Assembly: GCA_900542245.1 (NCBI GenBank)
Contig: UQMQ01000052.1
Location: 1 to 15,288 of the forward strand
DNA from: an uncultured Eubacteriales bacterium
GTDB taxonomy: Bacteria; Bacillota; Clostridia; Peptostreptococcales; Anaerovoracaceae
DNA: 15,288 nt
Direction: 5' to 3'
Shown: piece by piece, positions 6,228 to 14,039 of the stretch
Numbering within the stretch: position 1 is the first letter of the stretch
Layout of the letters: each line of letters begins with the position of its first letter
Position numbers and translations under genes: made by a program
The notes under the pieces: model-generated
Database searches by the model: none
What the model saw: only the letters and a program-made list of their open reading frames with translations
What the model was told of the DNA's origin: nothing

Positions 6228-7542
6228 CTGCTTCCACCTCCACACCAATCAAATCATAGTCAAACGCGTCGTTGATCTGCACCTGCACGAAGTCTCCGGC
6301 CTTCAGCGCGCGCTTCGAAGTAAACAGTACGGAATCATCGATTTCCGGCGCGTCATAAGCCGTTCTGCCAATATAGCTGCCATCCGCATCGCGTTCCTCC
6401 ACCAAAACCGTAAAGGTTTTGCCGATCTTTGCCTCATTGACAGCAAGTGAGATCTCCAGTTGGCGGCGCATGATCGCATCCAGCCGCGCTTCCTTGACCG
6501 CCTCGTCGATCTGGTTCTCCATCTCACCTGCCGGCGTACCTTCCTCTCTGGAATAAGCAAACACACCGAGCCGCTCGAACCGCATCGTTTCCACGAAGTC
6601 CAGCAGCGCCTCGAAGTCATCCTCCGTTTCCCCCGGAAAACCGACGATCAAGGTCGTTCTGATGTGCATGTCCGGAATCGCCTCGCGCAGTTTTCGGATC
6701 GTCGTCCGGATCGACGCGCCCGTCGACCTGCGGTTCATTGCTGTCAGCACAGTGTCTGCGGCATGCTGGATCGGAATATCGATATAATGACAAATCTTCG
6801 GTTCGGTCGCCATGACCGCAATCAGTTCATCGGTGATGCGATCCTCATAGCAGTACATCAGACGGATCCACACGATCCCCTCAATCCGGCAAAGCTGCCG
6901 GAGAAGCTCCGGCAGCTTGTATGCCCCATACAAATCGATGCCGTAATTTGTTACATCCTGCGCGATCAGAATCAGTTCTTTGCACCCTGCTGCCGCCAGT
7001 TCCTCTGCTTCGGCCAGCACATCCTCCATCCGCTTGCTGCGAAAACCGCCGCGAATGGACGGGATCACGCAATAAGCGCAGAAATTATCGCATCCCTCAG
7101 CGATCTTCAAGGTCGACGTAAAAGGATTATCGTCAAGCTTGCGCTGCATACGCGGCAATGTGTCGCCGATGCAGCCGCCGACAAGATTCTTTCTCATATC
7201 CAAATTTCTAAAAATCTCCGGCAGCTGTTCGTATTCGTTCACGCCGATGAAGCAGTCGACCTCCGGCATCTCATCAAAAAGCTCCTTGCTGTAGCGCTCT
7301 GACAGACAGCCGGATACCACCAGCTTTTTGCCCGCATGCTTGTATGCACTCATTTCAAAGATCTTATCAATGGATTCTTTCTTCGCGTCATTGATAAAGC
7401 CGCAGGTATTGACCATGATGATATCCGCATCCTCCGGCGAAGCTGCAAGTGTGAAGTCGTTCTCCCCGCACAGGCTTCCCTTGGCAACTTCGGTATCATT
7501 GAAGTTCTTCGGACAGCCTAAGGTTTCTATATATACTTTCAT
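6211..7542 (-). CDS. rimO: ribosomal protein S12 (aspartate-89) methylthiotransferase RimO
   Basis: 443 residues. A radical-SAM methylthiotransferase that adds a methylthio group to the conserved Asp of ribosomal protein S12. Three N-terminal cysteines for the auxiliary Fe-S cluster are present (Cys10 in ETLGCPKN, Cys47 in VNTCGF, Cys79 in SGCLSERY). The radical-SAM motif CxxxCxxC lies at 151-158 (CDNFCAYC). A TRAM domain forms the C-terminus (about 375-440). The RimO-type GVFAYSREEGTPA and TAYDAPEIDD segments favour RimO over MiaB. Its ATG overlaps the ftsK stop codon as ATGA, and pgsA starts within its 3' end, so the three genes are tightly coupled. Confidence 0.96.
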   Translation of the reverse strand: MKVYIETLGCPKNFNDTEVAKGSLCGENDFTLAASPEDADIIMVNTCGFINDAKKESIDKIFEMSAYKHAGKKLVVSGCLSERYSKELFDEMPEVDCFIGVNEYEQLPEIFRNLDMRKNLVGGCIGDTLPRMQRKLDDNPFTSTLKIAEGCDNFCAYCVIPSIRGGFRSKRMEDVLAEAEELAAAGCKELILIAQDVTNYGIDLYGAYKLPELLRQLCRIEGIVWIRLMYCYEDRITDELIAVMATEPKICHYIDIPIQHAADTVLTAMNRRSTGASIRTTIRKLREAIPDMHIRTTLIVGFPGETEDDFEALLDFVETMRFERLGVFAYSREEGTPAGEMENQIDEAVKEARLDAIMRRQLEISLAVNEAKIGKTFTVLVEERDADGSYIGRTAYDAPEIDDSVLFTSKRALKAGDFVQVQINDAFDYDLIGVEVEADEFTK

Positions 7543-10508
7543 GTTTCCTGTTCTTCCGTCTCCTTACCCATATTCTCAAATTCTTCCTCTGTCAGCAGTA
7601 CCTGCCGCGGTCTGCTGCCGTCCTGCGGACCGACAATGCCGCGCGCCTCCATCATGTCGACGATCCTTGCCGCACGGTTGTATCCGATGCGGAAGCGTCT
7701 CTGCAGCATGGAGACGGAGGCCTGTCCGCTGCGGACCACCAGTTCGATGGCATCCGGCAGCAGATCATCCGTATCCTCCGCACTGTCCTGCACATTGCTG
7801 TGCTCGATGCGCGTCAGCACATCTTCATTATAGGCAGGCTGACCCTGCGCCACCTGTTCTTTGACAAATGCAATGACCTTATGTACTTCTCCGTCTGAGA
7901 CAAAGGTTCCCTGCACACGAATCGGCTTGCCCATACCCATCGGATTGAAGAGCATATCGCCCTTGCCGACCAGCTTCTCGGCGCCCTGCATGTCCAGAAT
8001 GGTTCTGGAATCGACCTGCGAAGACACCGCGAACGCGATGCGGGACGGGATATTGGCCTTGATGACGCCAGTAATGACATCCACCGATGGACGCTGTGTC
8101 GCGACGATCAGATGCATGCCTGCGGCTCTCGCCATCTGCGCCAGTCTGCAAATGGATTCCTCGATCTGCGACGGCGCTGCCATCATCAGATCTGCGAGCT
8201 CATCGATAATGATGACCACCTGCGGCATGACCTTATCCGGTTCCGCATTGGCCCGTACAAACTCGTTATAGGATTCGAGATCTCGCACGCCTTCCTCTGC
8301 AAATTTTTTGTAACGATCGGTCATCTCCGCGACCGCCCAGTTCAGCGCCGCGGCTGCCTTGGTCGGATCGGTGACCACCGGGATCATCAAATGCGGAATT
8401 CCGTTGTAATTGCCAAGCTCTACGACCTTCGGGTCGATCAGGATCAGCTTGACTTCATCCGGATTTGCCTTGTAGATAAAGCTGGTAATAATACTGTTGA
8501 TGCAGACCGATTTGCCCGAACCGGTCGAGCCTGCGATCAAAAGATGCGGCATGGACTTCAGATCCGCCACAATCGCATTGCCGCTGATATCCTTGCCGAC
8601 CGCGAAGGTGATCTTGGACTTGCTCTTTTTGAATGCGTCCGAGTCAATGATTTCACGCAGTCTGACCATCGTAACGGAATCGTTCTCCACTTCGATGCCG
8701 ACCGCTGCTTTGCCCGGGATCGGCGCTTCGATACGAATGGACTTTGCTTCCAGATTCAGCGCAATATCATCCGCAAGCCGCACGATGCTGCTGACCTTCA
8801 CGCCGACAGAGGGTTGAATCTCATAGCGCGTGACCGTCGGTCCCTGCGTCACCTGTACCACTCTGGCGTCAACATGGAAGTTCTTGAGTGTTTCCTCCAG
8901 CTTCTGCGCCTTGGCAGCCAGCAGATTGGTATTCGTCTTGCCGCTGCCGCTCGGTTTTTCCAAGAGAGAGATCGGTGGCTTCTTGTATTCCTTCGGTGCT
9001 TGCTGTGCGTTGATCTCTTCAGTCGTCAGCATGGCAGCCTTCGCCTCTTTGTTGGAAAGCTTCTCTGTCGGTACTTTATCCGGTGTTCCTGTCGTTTTGC
9101 CGACAAAGGAAGTTTCCGTCTGCGGTGCCGACTTGCGGATCTCCGTAACAGCTTCCCCGACATGACCGGCATCAAATGCAGTCTCCGATGCGATCTGTGC
9201 GGCTGTTTCTGCCGCAACTGCCGTCTCCGCGATACCCGACATGCCATAGGTCTGCACAGCAGTCCCCACGTAATCGTGCATACCGCCGTCGATGCCATAA
9301 CCGGCTCTGGCCTCGCGCTGCTCCTCCAGCCCGATACCGTTCTCGTTTTGTTTCTCAAACAGCGAATCATCGCTCATGTAGCGTAGCACACTGTTCTCCG
9401 GCAGCTTCGCGGCGCTGTCCGCCGCCTGACTCGGTGAAGCATAAGATTTCTTCGGGAACCTCCACCACTTCTGCGGCTCAGGCCGCGGCGGCTGCGCCTG
9501 TGCTGATGCTTGCGCTGTAGCTTCTGCACCGGAGCCAAAAAGCATCTGCGTTTCCGGTACTTCGCTCTGCTGTTCCTGCATCGGCTGTTCCTGTGCAGGA
9601 GGATCTGTCACTGCTTTCTCTGCAGCTCCCGCAGAGGCGGACATATCCTCTGCTTTCGCTTCCTCCAGCACACTGCTGTTAATGATCTTGATCTCTCGTT
9701 TCTCTTTGGTCCTCTGCGCCGCGGCTGCTAACGAACTCGGCGGCTCGCCAAGCTGCATCTGCATCTGCGTACCTGCAAGCCGTCTGGCATCCTTGCCTAT
9801 CGGACTGCCTTCCTGTGGCTCAGGCTCGATATCTAGATGCGCATGTTCCTTTTCCAGTTTGCGTGCCTCTACCTTTTCGGCAATTTTGCCGAAAAATCTG
9901 GATATCGGCGTATTGATCAAAAAGAGCAGACAGACCAGCGCCGCGACAATGCAGAAGATCCAGCATCCCGCCAGCCCCAGCCAGCGCACGAAAAGCGTCG
10001 CCAGAAGCATCCCGCAGAATCCGCCGGAAAGCAACTGCTCGCCGCTCGTATAAAAGCCCTTCATGACCTCCAGGCTGAGCTCGAGCTTTTGCGTATCCAA
10101 AAAGCGGATCGCGTTCATCGTCGCCAGCATCAGCAGAATCACCAGCAGCAGTAAAAAAGTACGCAGCGAAAAATGGCTCGTCTTGCGCGCGAACAGAAGC
10201 ACTCCGAACAAAATCAGATAAAACGGAAGCACATATGCCATATGCGCGAATACGCCCCGCAGCGCCGCACCGACCATATTGCCGAACGCGCCTGCGCCGT
10301 TTGTCATCGTCGCAATACCCAGGAATGCGCCGATCGCGATCGTGATGATCGACCAGATCTCGTCCATGACACGCTGATCCGCTTTCTTCTTGGCTTGAAT
10401 CTCCTGTGCCTTCGCCTTGGCTTTAGAGGTCGCTGCGCCTGTATTGTTTTTTGTTGTTTTATTTTTGGAGCCCGGCGGTCTGCCCGGCCCGCGTTTACTC
10501 TCAGCCAT
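7539..10508 (-). CDS. ftsK: FtsK/SpoIIIE DNA translocase
   Basis: 989 residues, longer than the roughly 790 of B. subtilis SpoIIIE. Such proteins pump DNA through the closing septum at division and, in spore formers, into the forespore. The N-terminus is basic with an AT-hook-like GPGRPPGSKNK (7-17). About four membrane helices lie at 50-200. A long low-complexity linker (about 205-510) rich in Ala, Glu, Gln and Pro accounts for the extra length. The alpha/beta motor follows with Walker A GSTGSGKS (660-667) and Walker B VVIIIDELADLM (764-775). A gamma winged-helix domain closes it (about 912-972, SMLQRRFRIGYNRAARIVDMM), the part that reads polar sequence signals. A GGAGAGG site precedes the ATG. 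uppP lies 57 bases upstream and rimO overlaps its stop. Whether it acts as FtsK, SpoIIIE or both cannot be told. Confidence 0.96.
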   Translation of the reverse strand: MAESKRGPGRPPGSKNKTTKNNTGAATSKAKAKAQEIQAKKKADQRVMDEIWSIITIAIGAFLGIATMTNGAGAFGNMVGAALRGVFAHMAYVLPFYLILFGVLLFARKTSHFSLRTFLLLLVILLMLATMNAIRFLDTQKLELSLEVMKGFYTSGEQLLSGGFCGMLLATLFVRWLGLAGCWIFCIVAALVCLLFLINTPISRFFGKIAEKVEARKLEKEHAHLDIEPEPQEGSPIGKDARRLAGTQMQMQLGEPPSSLAAAAQRTKEKREIKIINSSVLEEAKAEDMSASAGAAEKAVTDPPAQEQPMQEQQSEVPETQMLFGSGAEATAQASAQAQPPRPEPQKWWRFPKKSYASPSQAADSAAKLPENSVLRYMSDDSLFEKQNENGIGLEEQREARAGYGIDGGMHDYVGTAVQTYGMSGIAETAVAAETAAQIASETAFDAGHVGEAVTEIRKSAPQTETSFVGKTTGTPDKVPTEKLSNKEAKAAMLTTEEINAQQAPKEYKKPPISLLEKPSGSGKTNTNLLAAKAQKLEETLKNFHVDARVVQVTQGPTVTRYEIQPSVGVKVSSIVRLADDIALNLEAKSIRIEAPIPGKAAVGIEVENDSVTMVRLREIIDSDAFKKSKSKITFAVGKDISGNAIVADLKSMPHLLIAGSTGSGKSVCINSIITSFIYKANPDEVKLILIDPKVVELGNYNGIPHLMIPVVTDPTKAAAALNWAVAEMTDRYKKFAEEGVRDLESYNEFVRANAEPDKVMPQVVIIIDELADLMMAAPSQIEESICRLAQMARAAGMHLIVATQRPSVDVITGVIKANIPSRIAFAVSSQVDSRTILDMQGAEKLVGKGDMLFNPMGMGKPIRVQGTFVSDGEVHKVIAFVKEQVAQGQPAYNEDVLTRIEHSNVQDSAEDTDDLLPDAIELVVRSGQASVSMLQRRFRIGYNRAARIVDMMEARGIVGPQDGSRPRQVLLTEEEFENMGKETEEQET

Positions 10509-10565
10509 AGCCTTTCCTCTCCTTGCTTTGGTTTCCCGCCTGCAGTTTTCTGTCAGAGCACCCGT

Positions 10566-11420
10566 TTACGCCGCCTTGCTGAGCATCGGTGCAAACGAAC
10601 CGTACAGCACGACGAGCACGCCGAGCACCCATACATAATACGAGAAATAACTAAGCTTCTTATCCGAAACGATTTTGATCATCGTCTTGATGGCAACCAG
10701 CCCGGACACTGCCGCGACCAACATGCCGACCAAAATCGGACCAAGCTCCGCAGCCGTCACGCCCGCCTCGATAGCCGCCGGCGTTTCCAGTACAGCCGAG
10801 CCCAAAATGGACGGTATCGAAATCAAAAATACGAATTTCACCGCAAATTTACGGTCGAGATTGCAGATCAGGCTCCCGAACAGGGTCGAACCGGACCGGG
10901 AAATACCCGGACAGATCGCAACGCCCTGCACCAGACCGATAAAAATCGCGTTGCGAAAGTTCATCTGCTGAATGCCGCGGTTCCCCTCTCCCATTTTTTC
11001 GGCAAGCACCAGCAGGAAGCCGGTAATGATCAGACCCACACCGATCGGAATCACCGACGTATACAGCGAATCGAAAAAATCGCTGAACGCAAGCCCGATG
11101 ACCGCAGTTGGGATCGTCGCCACGATGATCATCACGCCGAGTTTCCTGACCGGGCGTTCTGCAAGCCGCAGCCCCTTTCCGGTACACAGGTCCTTGATGG
11201 TCAGGCAAAGCTCCACGATGAGCGCCCAGATGTCTTTCCAGTATACGATAAAGACGGAGATCAGGGTGCCCACATGCAGCAGCACCGCAAACAGCAGCAC
11301 CTTATCCTCGGAAACGCCGAAAGCCTGCTGCAGGAGCGCCAGATGCCCGGAGCTGCTGATCGGCAAAAACTCTGCCAAACCCTGCACCAGACCTAATATG
11401 ACCGCTTCAAAATAGCTCAT
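10566..11420 (-). CDS. uppP: undecaprenyl-diphosphate phosphatase UppP/BacA
   Basis: 284 residues, a polytopic membrane protein with many hydrophobic helices. It dephosphorylates undecaprenyl pyrophosphate so that the carrier lipid can be reused for peptidoglycan and other envelope polymers; extra dosage gives bacitracin resistance in other bacteria. The two signature motifs are intact: QGLAEFLPISSSGH at 13-26, and PGISRSGST at 171-179 with its catalytic Arg. The start ATG has GGGAG 10 bases upstream. It follows asd after 25 bases with no terminator between, and precedes ftsK in the same direction. Confidence 0.97.
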   Translation of the reverse strand: MSYFEAVILGLVQGLAEFLPISSSGHLALLQQAFGVSEDKVLLFAVLLHVGTLISVFIVYWKDIWALIVELCLTIKDLCTGKGLRLAERPVRKLGVMIIVATIPTAVIGLAFSDFFDSLYTSVIPIGVGLIITGFLLVLAEKMGEGNRGIQQMNFRNAIFIGLVQGVAICPGISRSGSTLFGSLICNLDRKFAVKFVFLISIPSILGSAVLETPAAIEAGVTAAELGPILVGMLVAAVSGLVAIKTMIKIVSDKKLSYFSYYVWVLGVLVVLYGSFAPMLSKAA

Positions 11421-11445
11421 AATCTTCTTTCTCCCTTGTTTTCCC

Positions 11446-12531
11446 TTATTTTTTCGTGATGTACCCCTTTGCCTTCAGCGTTTCGGCACACAGCACCGCG
11501 CCGCCTGCCGCGCCTCTAATGGTATTATGCGAAAGTCCCACGAATTTATAATCGTAGATGCTGTCCTCTCTGACTCTTCCGATCGAGATGCCCATGCCCT
11601 TGTCGCGATCCACATCCGCCTTGACCTGCGGATGATCGTCCGCGGTGAAGTATTGAATGAACTGCTCCGGCGCCATCGGCAGCTGCGCCTCCTGCGGGAA
11701 GCCGCGATAGCTTTCGAGCTTTTCAATCAGCTGCTCCTTGGTCGGTTTCTTTCTGAACTTGACAAAAGCCGCCGCCGTGTGACCGTTCAGCACCGGTACA
11801 CGCAGACATTGGCAAGTGATCTTTGGCTCTGCCGCCTGGACGATCTCACCGTTTTCGATATGTCCCCAGATCTTGAGCGGCTCCTGTTCGCTCTTTTCTT
11901 CCTCGCCGCCGATGTACGGAATGATGTTTTCGACCATTTCCGGCCAGGACTTGAAGTCCTTCCCGGCACCGGAAATCGCCTGATAAGTCGTGATCACGCA
12001 CTCATACGGTTCGAATTCCTTCCATGCTTCCAGCGCCGGAACATAGCTCTGAATCGAGCAGTTCGGTTTGACGGCGATGAAGCCGCGCGTCGTGCCCAGA
12101 CGTTTCTTCTGATGCTCGATGACATCGAAATGCTGCGGATTGATCTCCGGAATGACCATCGGCACATCCGGCGTCCAGCGATGTGCGCTGTTGTTGGAAA
12201 CGACCGGTGTCTCGGTCTTTGCGTAAGCCTCCTCGATGGCTTTGATTTCCTCTTTGGTCATATCGACCGCGCTGAACACGAAATCCACCGTTGCCGCGAC
12301 CTTCTCCACCTCGTTAACGTTCATAACCACGAGATCCTTTACAGCCGCCGGAATCGGCGTATCCATCTTCCATCTGCCCTCGACTGCCGCAGCGTAAGTC
12401 TGCCCAGCGCTGCGTCCGCTGGCCGCAAGCGTCACGACCTCAAACCACGGATGATTGTCAAGAAGCGAGATAAAGCGCTGTCCTACCATGCCTGTCGCAC
12501 CTAAGATGCCGACTCTCAATTTTTCTGTCAT
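11446..12531 (-). CDS. asd: aspartate-semialdehyde dehydrogenase (archaeal/fungal-like type)
   Basis: 361 residues. It reduces aspartyl phosphate with NADPH to aspartate semialdehyde, the branch point to lysine/diaminopimelate and to threonine/methionine. The Rossmann motif GATGMVGQRF is at 11-20, the nucleophile is Cys158 in KPNCSIQ, and the catalytic His is 251 in LNGHTAA. Length and motifs (SNNSAHR, DVPMVIPEIN) fit the archaeal/fungal-like Asd subgroup rather than the E. coli type. GAGAGG lies 8 bases before the ATG. The gene is divergent from dapA, the next enzyme in the pathway, and has its own promoter at 12621-12649; uppP follows after 25 bases. Confidence 0.96.
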   Translation of the reverse strand: MTEKLRVGILGATGMVGQRFISLLDNHPWFEVVTLAASGRSAGQTYAAAVEGRWKMDTPIPAAVKDLVVMNVNEVEKVAATVDFVFSAVDMTKEEIKAIEEAYAKTETPVVSNNSAHRWTPDVPMVIPEINPQHFDVIEHQKKRLGTTRGFIAVKPNCSIQSYVPALEAWKEFEPYECVITTYQAISGAGKDFKSWPEMVENIIPYIGGEEEKSEQEPLKIWGHIENGEIVQAAEPKITCQCLRVPVLNGHTAAAFVKFRKKPTKEQLIEKLESYRGFPQEAQLPMAPEQFIQYFTADDHPQVKADVDRDKGMGISIGRVREDSIYDYKFVGLSHNTIRGAAGGAVLCAETLKAKGYITKK

Positions 12532-12728
12532 TTCTAATACCTCTCTTTTATCTATTTTTCTATTTTGATGCTATAGTATATTGATTACTTTGTATTTTTT
12601 GCATAACCCTATGACATTTAATTTTACCACTTTTATGGGATTTTTTCAACAAAATTAAGCGATCTTCATATAAATGTTAGTAAAGCCATAGTATATGCTT
12701 TTATATTCAAAAAACGGAGGTGGATAGT
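12532..12728. other. AT-rich divergent control region between asd and dapA
   Basis: 197 bases, clearly more AT-rich than the flanking genes. It holds the asd promoter on the minus strand and must hold the dapA promoter on the plus strand, where only weak candidates are visible (TATAAA at 12669-12674 and TATATT at 12702-12707, each without a convincing -35). I see no lysine riboswitch-like structure or T-box. Confidence 0.6.
12621..12649 (-). promoter_or_regulatory. sigma-A promoter of asd
   Basis: TTGAAA (12644-12649), a 17-base spacer and TAAAAT (12621-12626) on the minus strand. Predicted start near 12614, giving an AT-rich leader of about 80 bases. It may also drive the downstream series uppP-ftsK-rimO-pgsA-cinA, since no terminator is seen among them. 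Confidence 0.7.
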
Positions 12729-12731
12729 TTG
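12716..12731 (+). promoter_or_regulatory. ribosome binding site and TTG start of dapA
   Basis: GGAGGT (12716-12721) is followed after 7 bases by TTG at 12729. An upstream GTG at 12720 is in frame but overlaps the Shine-Dalgarno itself, so TTG is the better start. Confidence 0.8.
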
Positions 12732-13607
12732 ATCCTATTTAGCGGCGCAGCCACCGCCTTGATCACGCCGTTTAAGGACGGCAAGATAGATTATGTCCGT
12801 ATGGGCAGGCTCATCGAGTGGCAGATCGCGCAAGGCATCGATGCACTCGTTGTCTGCGGCACCACCGGCGAGGCGTCTACCCTGTCAACCAAAGAAAAGG
12901 TGCAGCTCACGAAGTTCACCGTCGATCTGGCTGCAGGCAGAGTTCCGGTCATCGCAGGCACCGGCGGCAACTGTACAGAGAGCACCCTGACGCTGACGCA
13001 GGAGATCGAAACGCTCGGCGTCGATGGGCTGCTCATCATCACCCCTTACTATAATAAATGTACCGAGGCGGGTCTGATTTCCCATTTCGAGAAAATCGCT
13101 GACGCAGTCTCTACACCGATCATCATGTATTCCGTACCCTCGCGCACAGGTGTCAACATGGATGCAGGCGCAGTCGCTGCGCTCAAGGAGCATCCGAATA
13201 TCGTCGGTCTCAAGGAGGCATCCGGCAATATTTCGCAGGTCTGTCGGCTTGCCGCGCACATCAGTGAGGATTTCAGCATTTATTCCGGCAACGATGACCA
13301 GACGGTGCCGATCCTCTCTCTGGGCGGTCGCGGCTGCATCTCGACCGTTTCCAATCTCATCCCGGCAGCCTACAGCCGCATGATCCACGATTATCTCGAA
13401 GGCAACGTCTGTGAGGCAGCCAAAACGCAGGTCGCACTGAAACCGCTGATCGACGCGATCTTCAGCGAGGTCAATCCGATCCCGGTCAAGGCAGCCCTGC
13501 ATATCATGGATAAATGCGAGCTGGAATATCGTCTGCCGCTCTGCCCGCCGGGCAACAAAACGCAATACATGCTTTATGAAACGCTCAAGGACTACCAATT
13601 GCTCTGA
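12729..13607 (+). CDS. dapA: 4-hydroxy-tetrahydrodipicolinate synthase
   Basis: 292 residues from TTG 12729 (MILFSGAATALITPF, the usual family N-terminus). It condenses aspartate semialdehyde, the product of Asd, with pyruvate in the first committed step of diaminopimelate/lysine synthesis. The TIM-barrel signatures are intact: GTTGE at 44-48, the active-site Tyr134 in MYSVPSRTG, and the Schiff-base Lys162 in IVGLKEASGN. It is the only plus-strand gene, divergent from asd and convergent with rpmF, ending in a shared hairpin. In sporulating relatives this pathway also feeds dipicolinate. Other members of the family (N-acetylneuraminate lyase-like) are less likely given the pairing with asd. 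Confidence 0.95.
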   Translation: MILFSGAATALITPFKDGKIDYVRMGRLIEWQIAQGIDALVVCGTTGEASTLSTKEKVQLTKFTVDLAAGRVPVIAGTGGNCTESTLTLTQEIETLGVDGLLIITPYYNKCTEAGLISHFEKIADAVSTPIIMYSVPSRTGVNMDAGAVAALKEHPNIVGLKEASGNISQVCRLAAHISEDFSIYSGNDDQTVPILSLGGRGCISTVSNLIPAAYSRMIHDYLEGNVCEAAKTQVALKPLIDAIFSEVNPIPVKAALHIMDKCELEYRLPLCPPGNKTQYMLYETLKDYQLL

Positions 13608-13649
13608 CCGGCTCCGCTGCCCTGCATACCTGCATGTTAGCGTACGTCA

Positions 13650-13682
13650 AAAACGGCAAATCTGTCAAAGACTTGCCGTTTT
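13650..13682. terminator. bidirectional terminator between dapA and rpmF
   Basis: A perfect 10-bp stem (AAAACGGCAA at 13650-13659 with TTGCCGTTTT at 13673-13682) around a 13-base loop that can add three more pairs (TCT with AGA). A-rich on one side and T-rich on the other, so it can end transcription of both dapA (plus) and rpmF (minus). It lies 42 bases after the dapA stop and 26 bases after the rpmF stop. Confidence 0.85.
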
Positions 13683-13708
13683 AAAATCAATCATGAAATG
13701 CCGCAGAA

Positions 13709-13891
13709 TTATGCTTCTGTAGCGACTACTTCTTTGCCGTCATAGTAGTTGCAGTTCGGGCACACTCTATGCGGAAGCTTCGGTTCGTGGCACTGTGGAC
13801 AAATGGATAATCCAGGTGCAGTCATCTTCATGTTCGGTGATCTTCTCTTATCTCTTCTAGCTTTAGAAGTTTTGCGTTTAGGCACTGCCAT
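13709..13891 (-). CDS. rpmF: 50S ribosomal protein L32 (zinc-binding form)
   Basis: 60 residues, MAVPKRKTSKARRDKRR start typical of L32, followed by a four-cysteine zinc ribbon (Cys31, Cys34, Cys44, Cys47 in CPQC and CPNC). This is the zinc-dependent version of L32, as opposed to the cysteine-free paralogue some bacteria make under zinc limitation. Translation starts at ATG 13891, with AAGGAGGTG about 6 bases upstream; a longer in-frame reading back to 13948 lacks a ribosome site and would add 19 residues foreign to the family. It stands between ackA and the convergent dapA, with its own promoter; the yceD/DUF177 gene that usually precedes it is absent. Confidence 0.98.
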   Translation of the reverse strand: MAVPKRKTSKARRDKRRSPNMKMTAPGLSICPQCHEPKLPHRVCPNCNYYDGKEVVATEA

Positions 13892-13955
13892 ATCGTACAC
13901 CTCCTTGTGGTAAATCTCGTCTTTATAGGAATCTTTTTTTATCGTCAACTATTAG

Positions 13956-13985
13956 AGTATATACTGAAAATACACTGTTTGTCAA
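13956..13985 (-). promoter_or_regulatory. sigma-A promoter of rpmF
   Basis: A perfect TTGACA (13980-13985) and TATACT (13956-13961) on the minus strand, 18 bases apart. Predicted start near 13949, about 58 bases before ATG. A second, weaker pair (TTGACG at 13943-13948 with TATAAA 15 bases on) lies just downstream. Confidence 0.75.
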
Positions 13986-14039
13986 CAATAATTTTGTGTT
14001 TTGCGCTGATTTTCCTATTACTGTGCACGTCTTGCCCTG

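Noticed and set aside
6228..6248. TTG at 6248 as pgsA start
   Set aside because: Adds seven residues unlike the family and overlaps the ribosome site that serves ATG 6227.
8112..9386. 424-codon open frame on the plus strand opposite ftsK
   Set aside because: It is a shadow of ftsK codon usage: no ribosome site, no recognisable domain, Arg/His/Cys-rich composition, and the minus-strand gene is certain.
10173..11396. 407-codon open frame on the plus strand across the ftsK start and uppP
   Set aside because: It runs antisense through two well-supported genes and their junction, with a composition rich in His, Arg and Asp typical of antisense translation.
11527..12504. 325-codon open frame on the plus strand opposite asd
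   Set aside because: Antisense shadow of asd, Arg/Leu/Asp-rich, with no ribosome site.
13892..13948. Longer L32 reading from 13948
   Set aside because: The first 19 residues are foreign to L32, and the ribosome site lies directly before ATG 13891.
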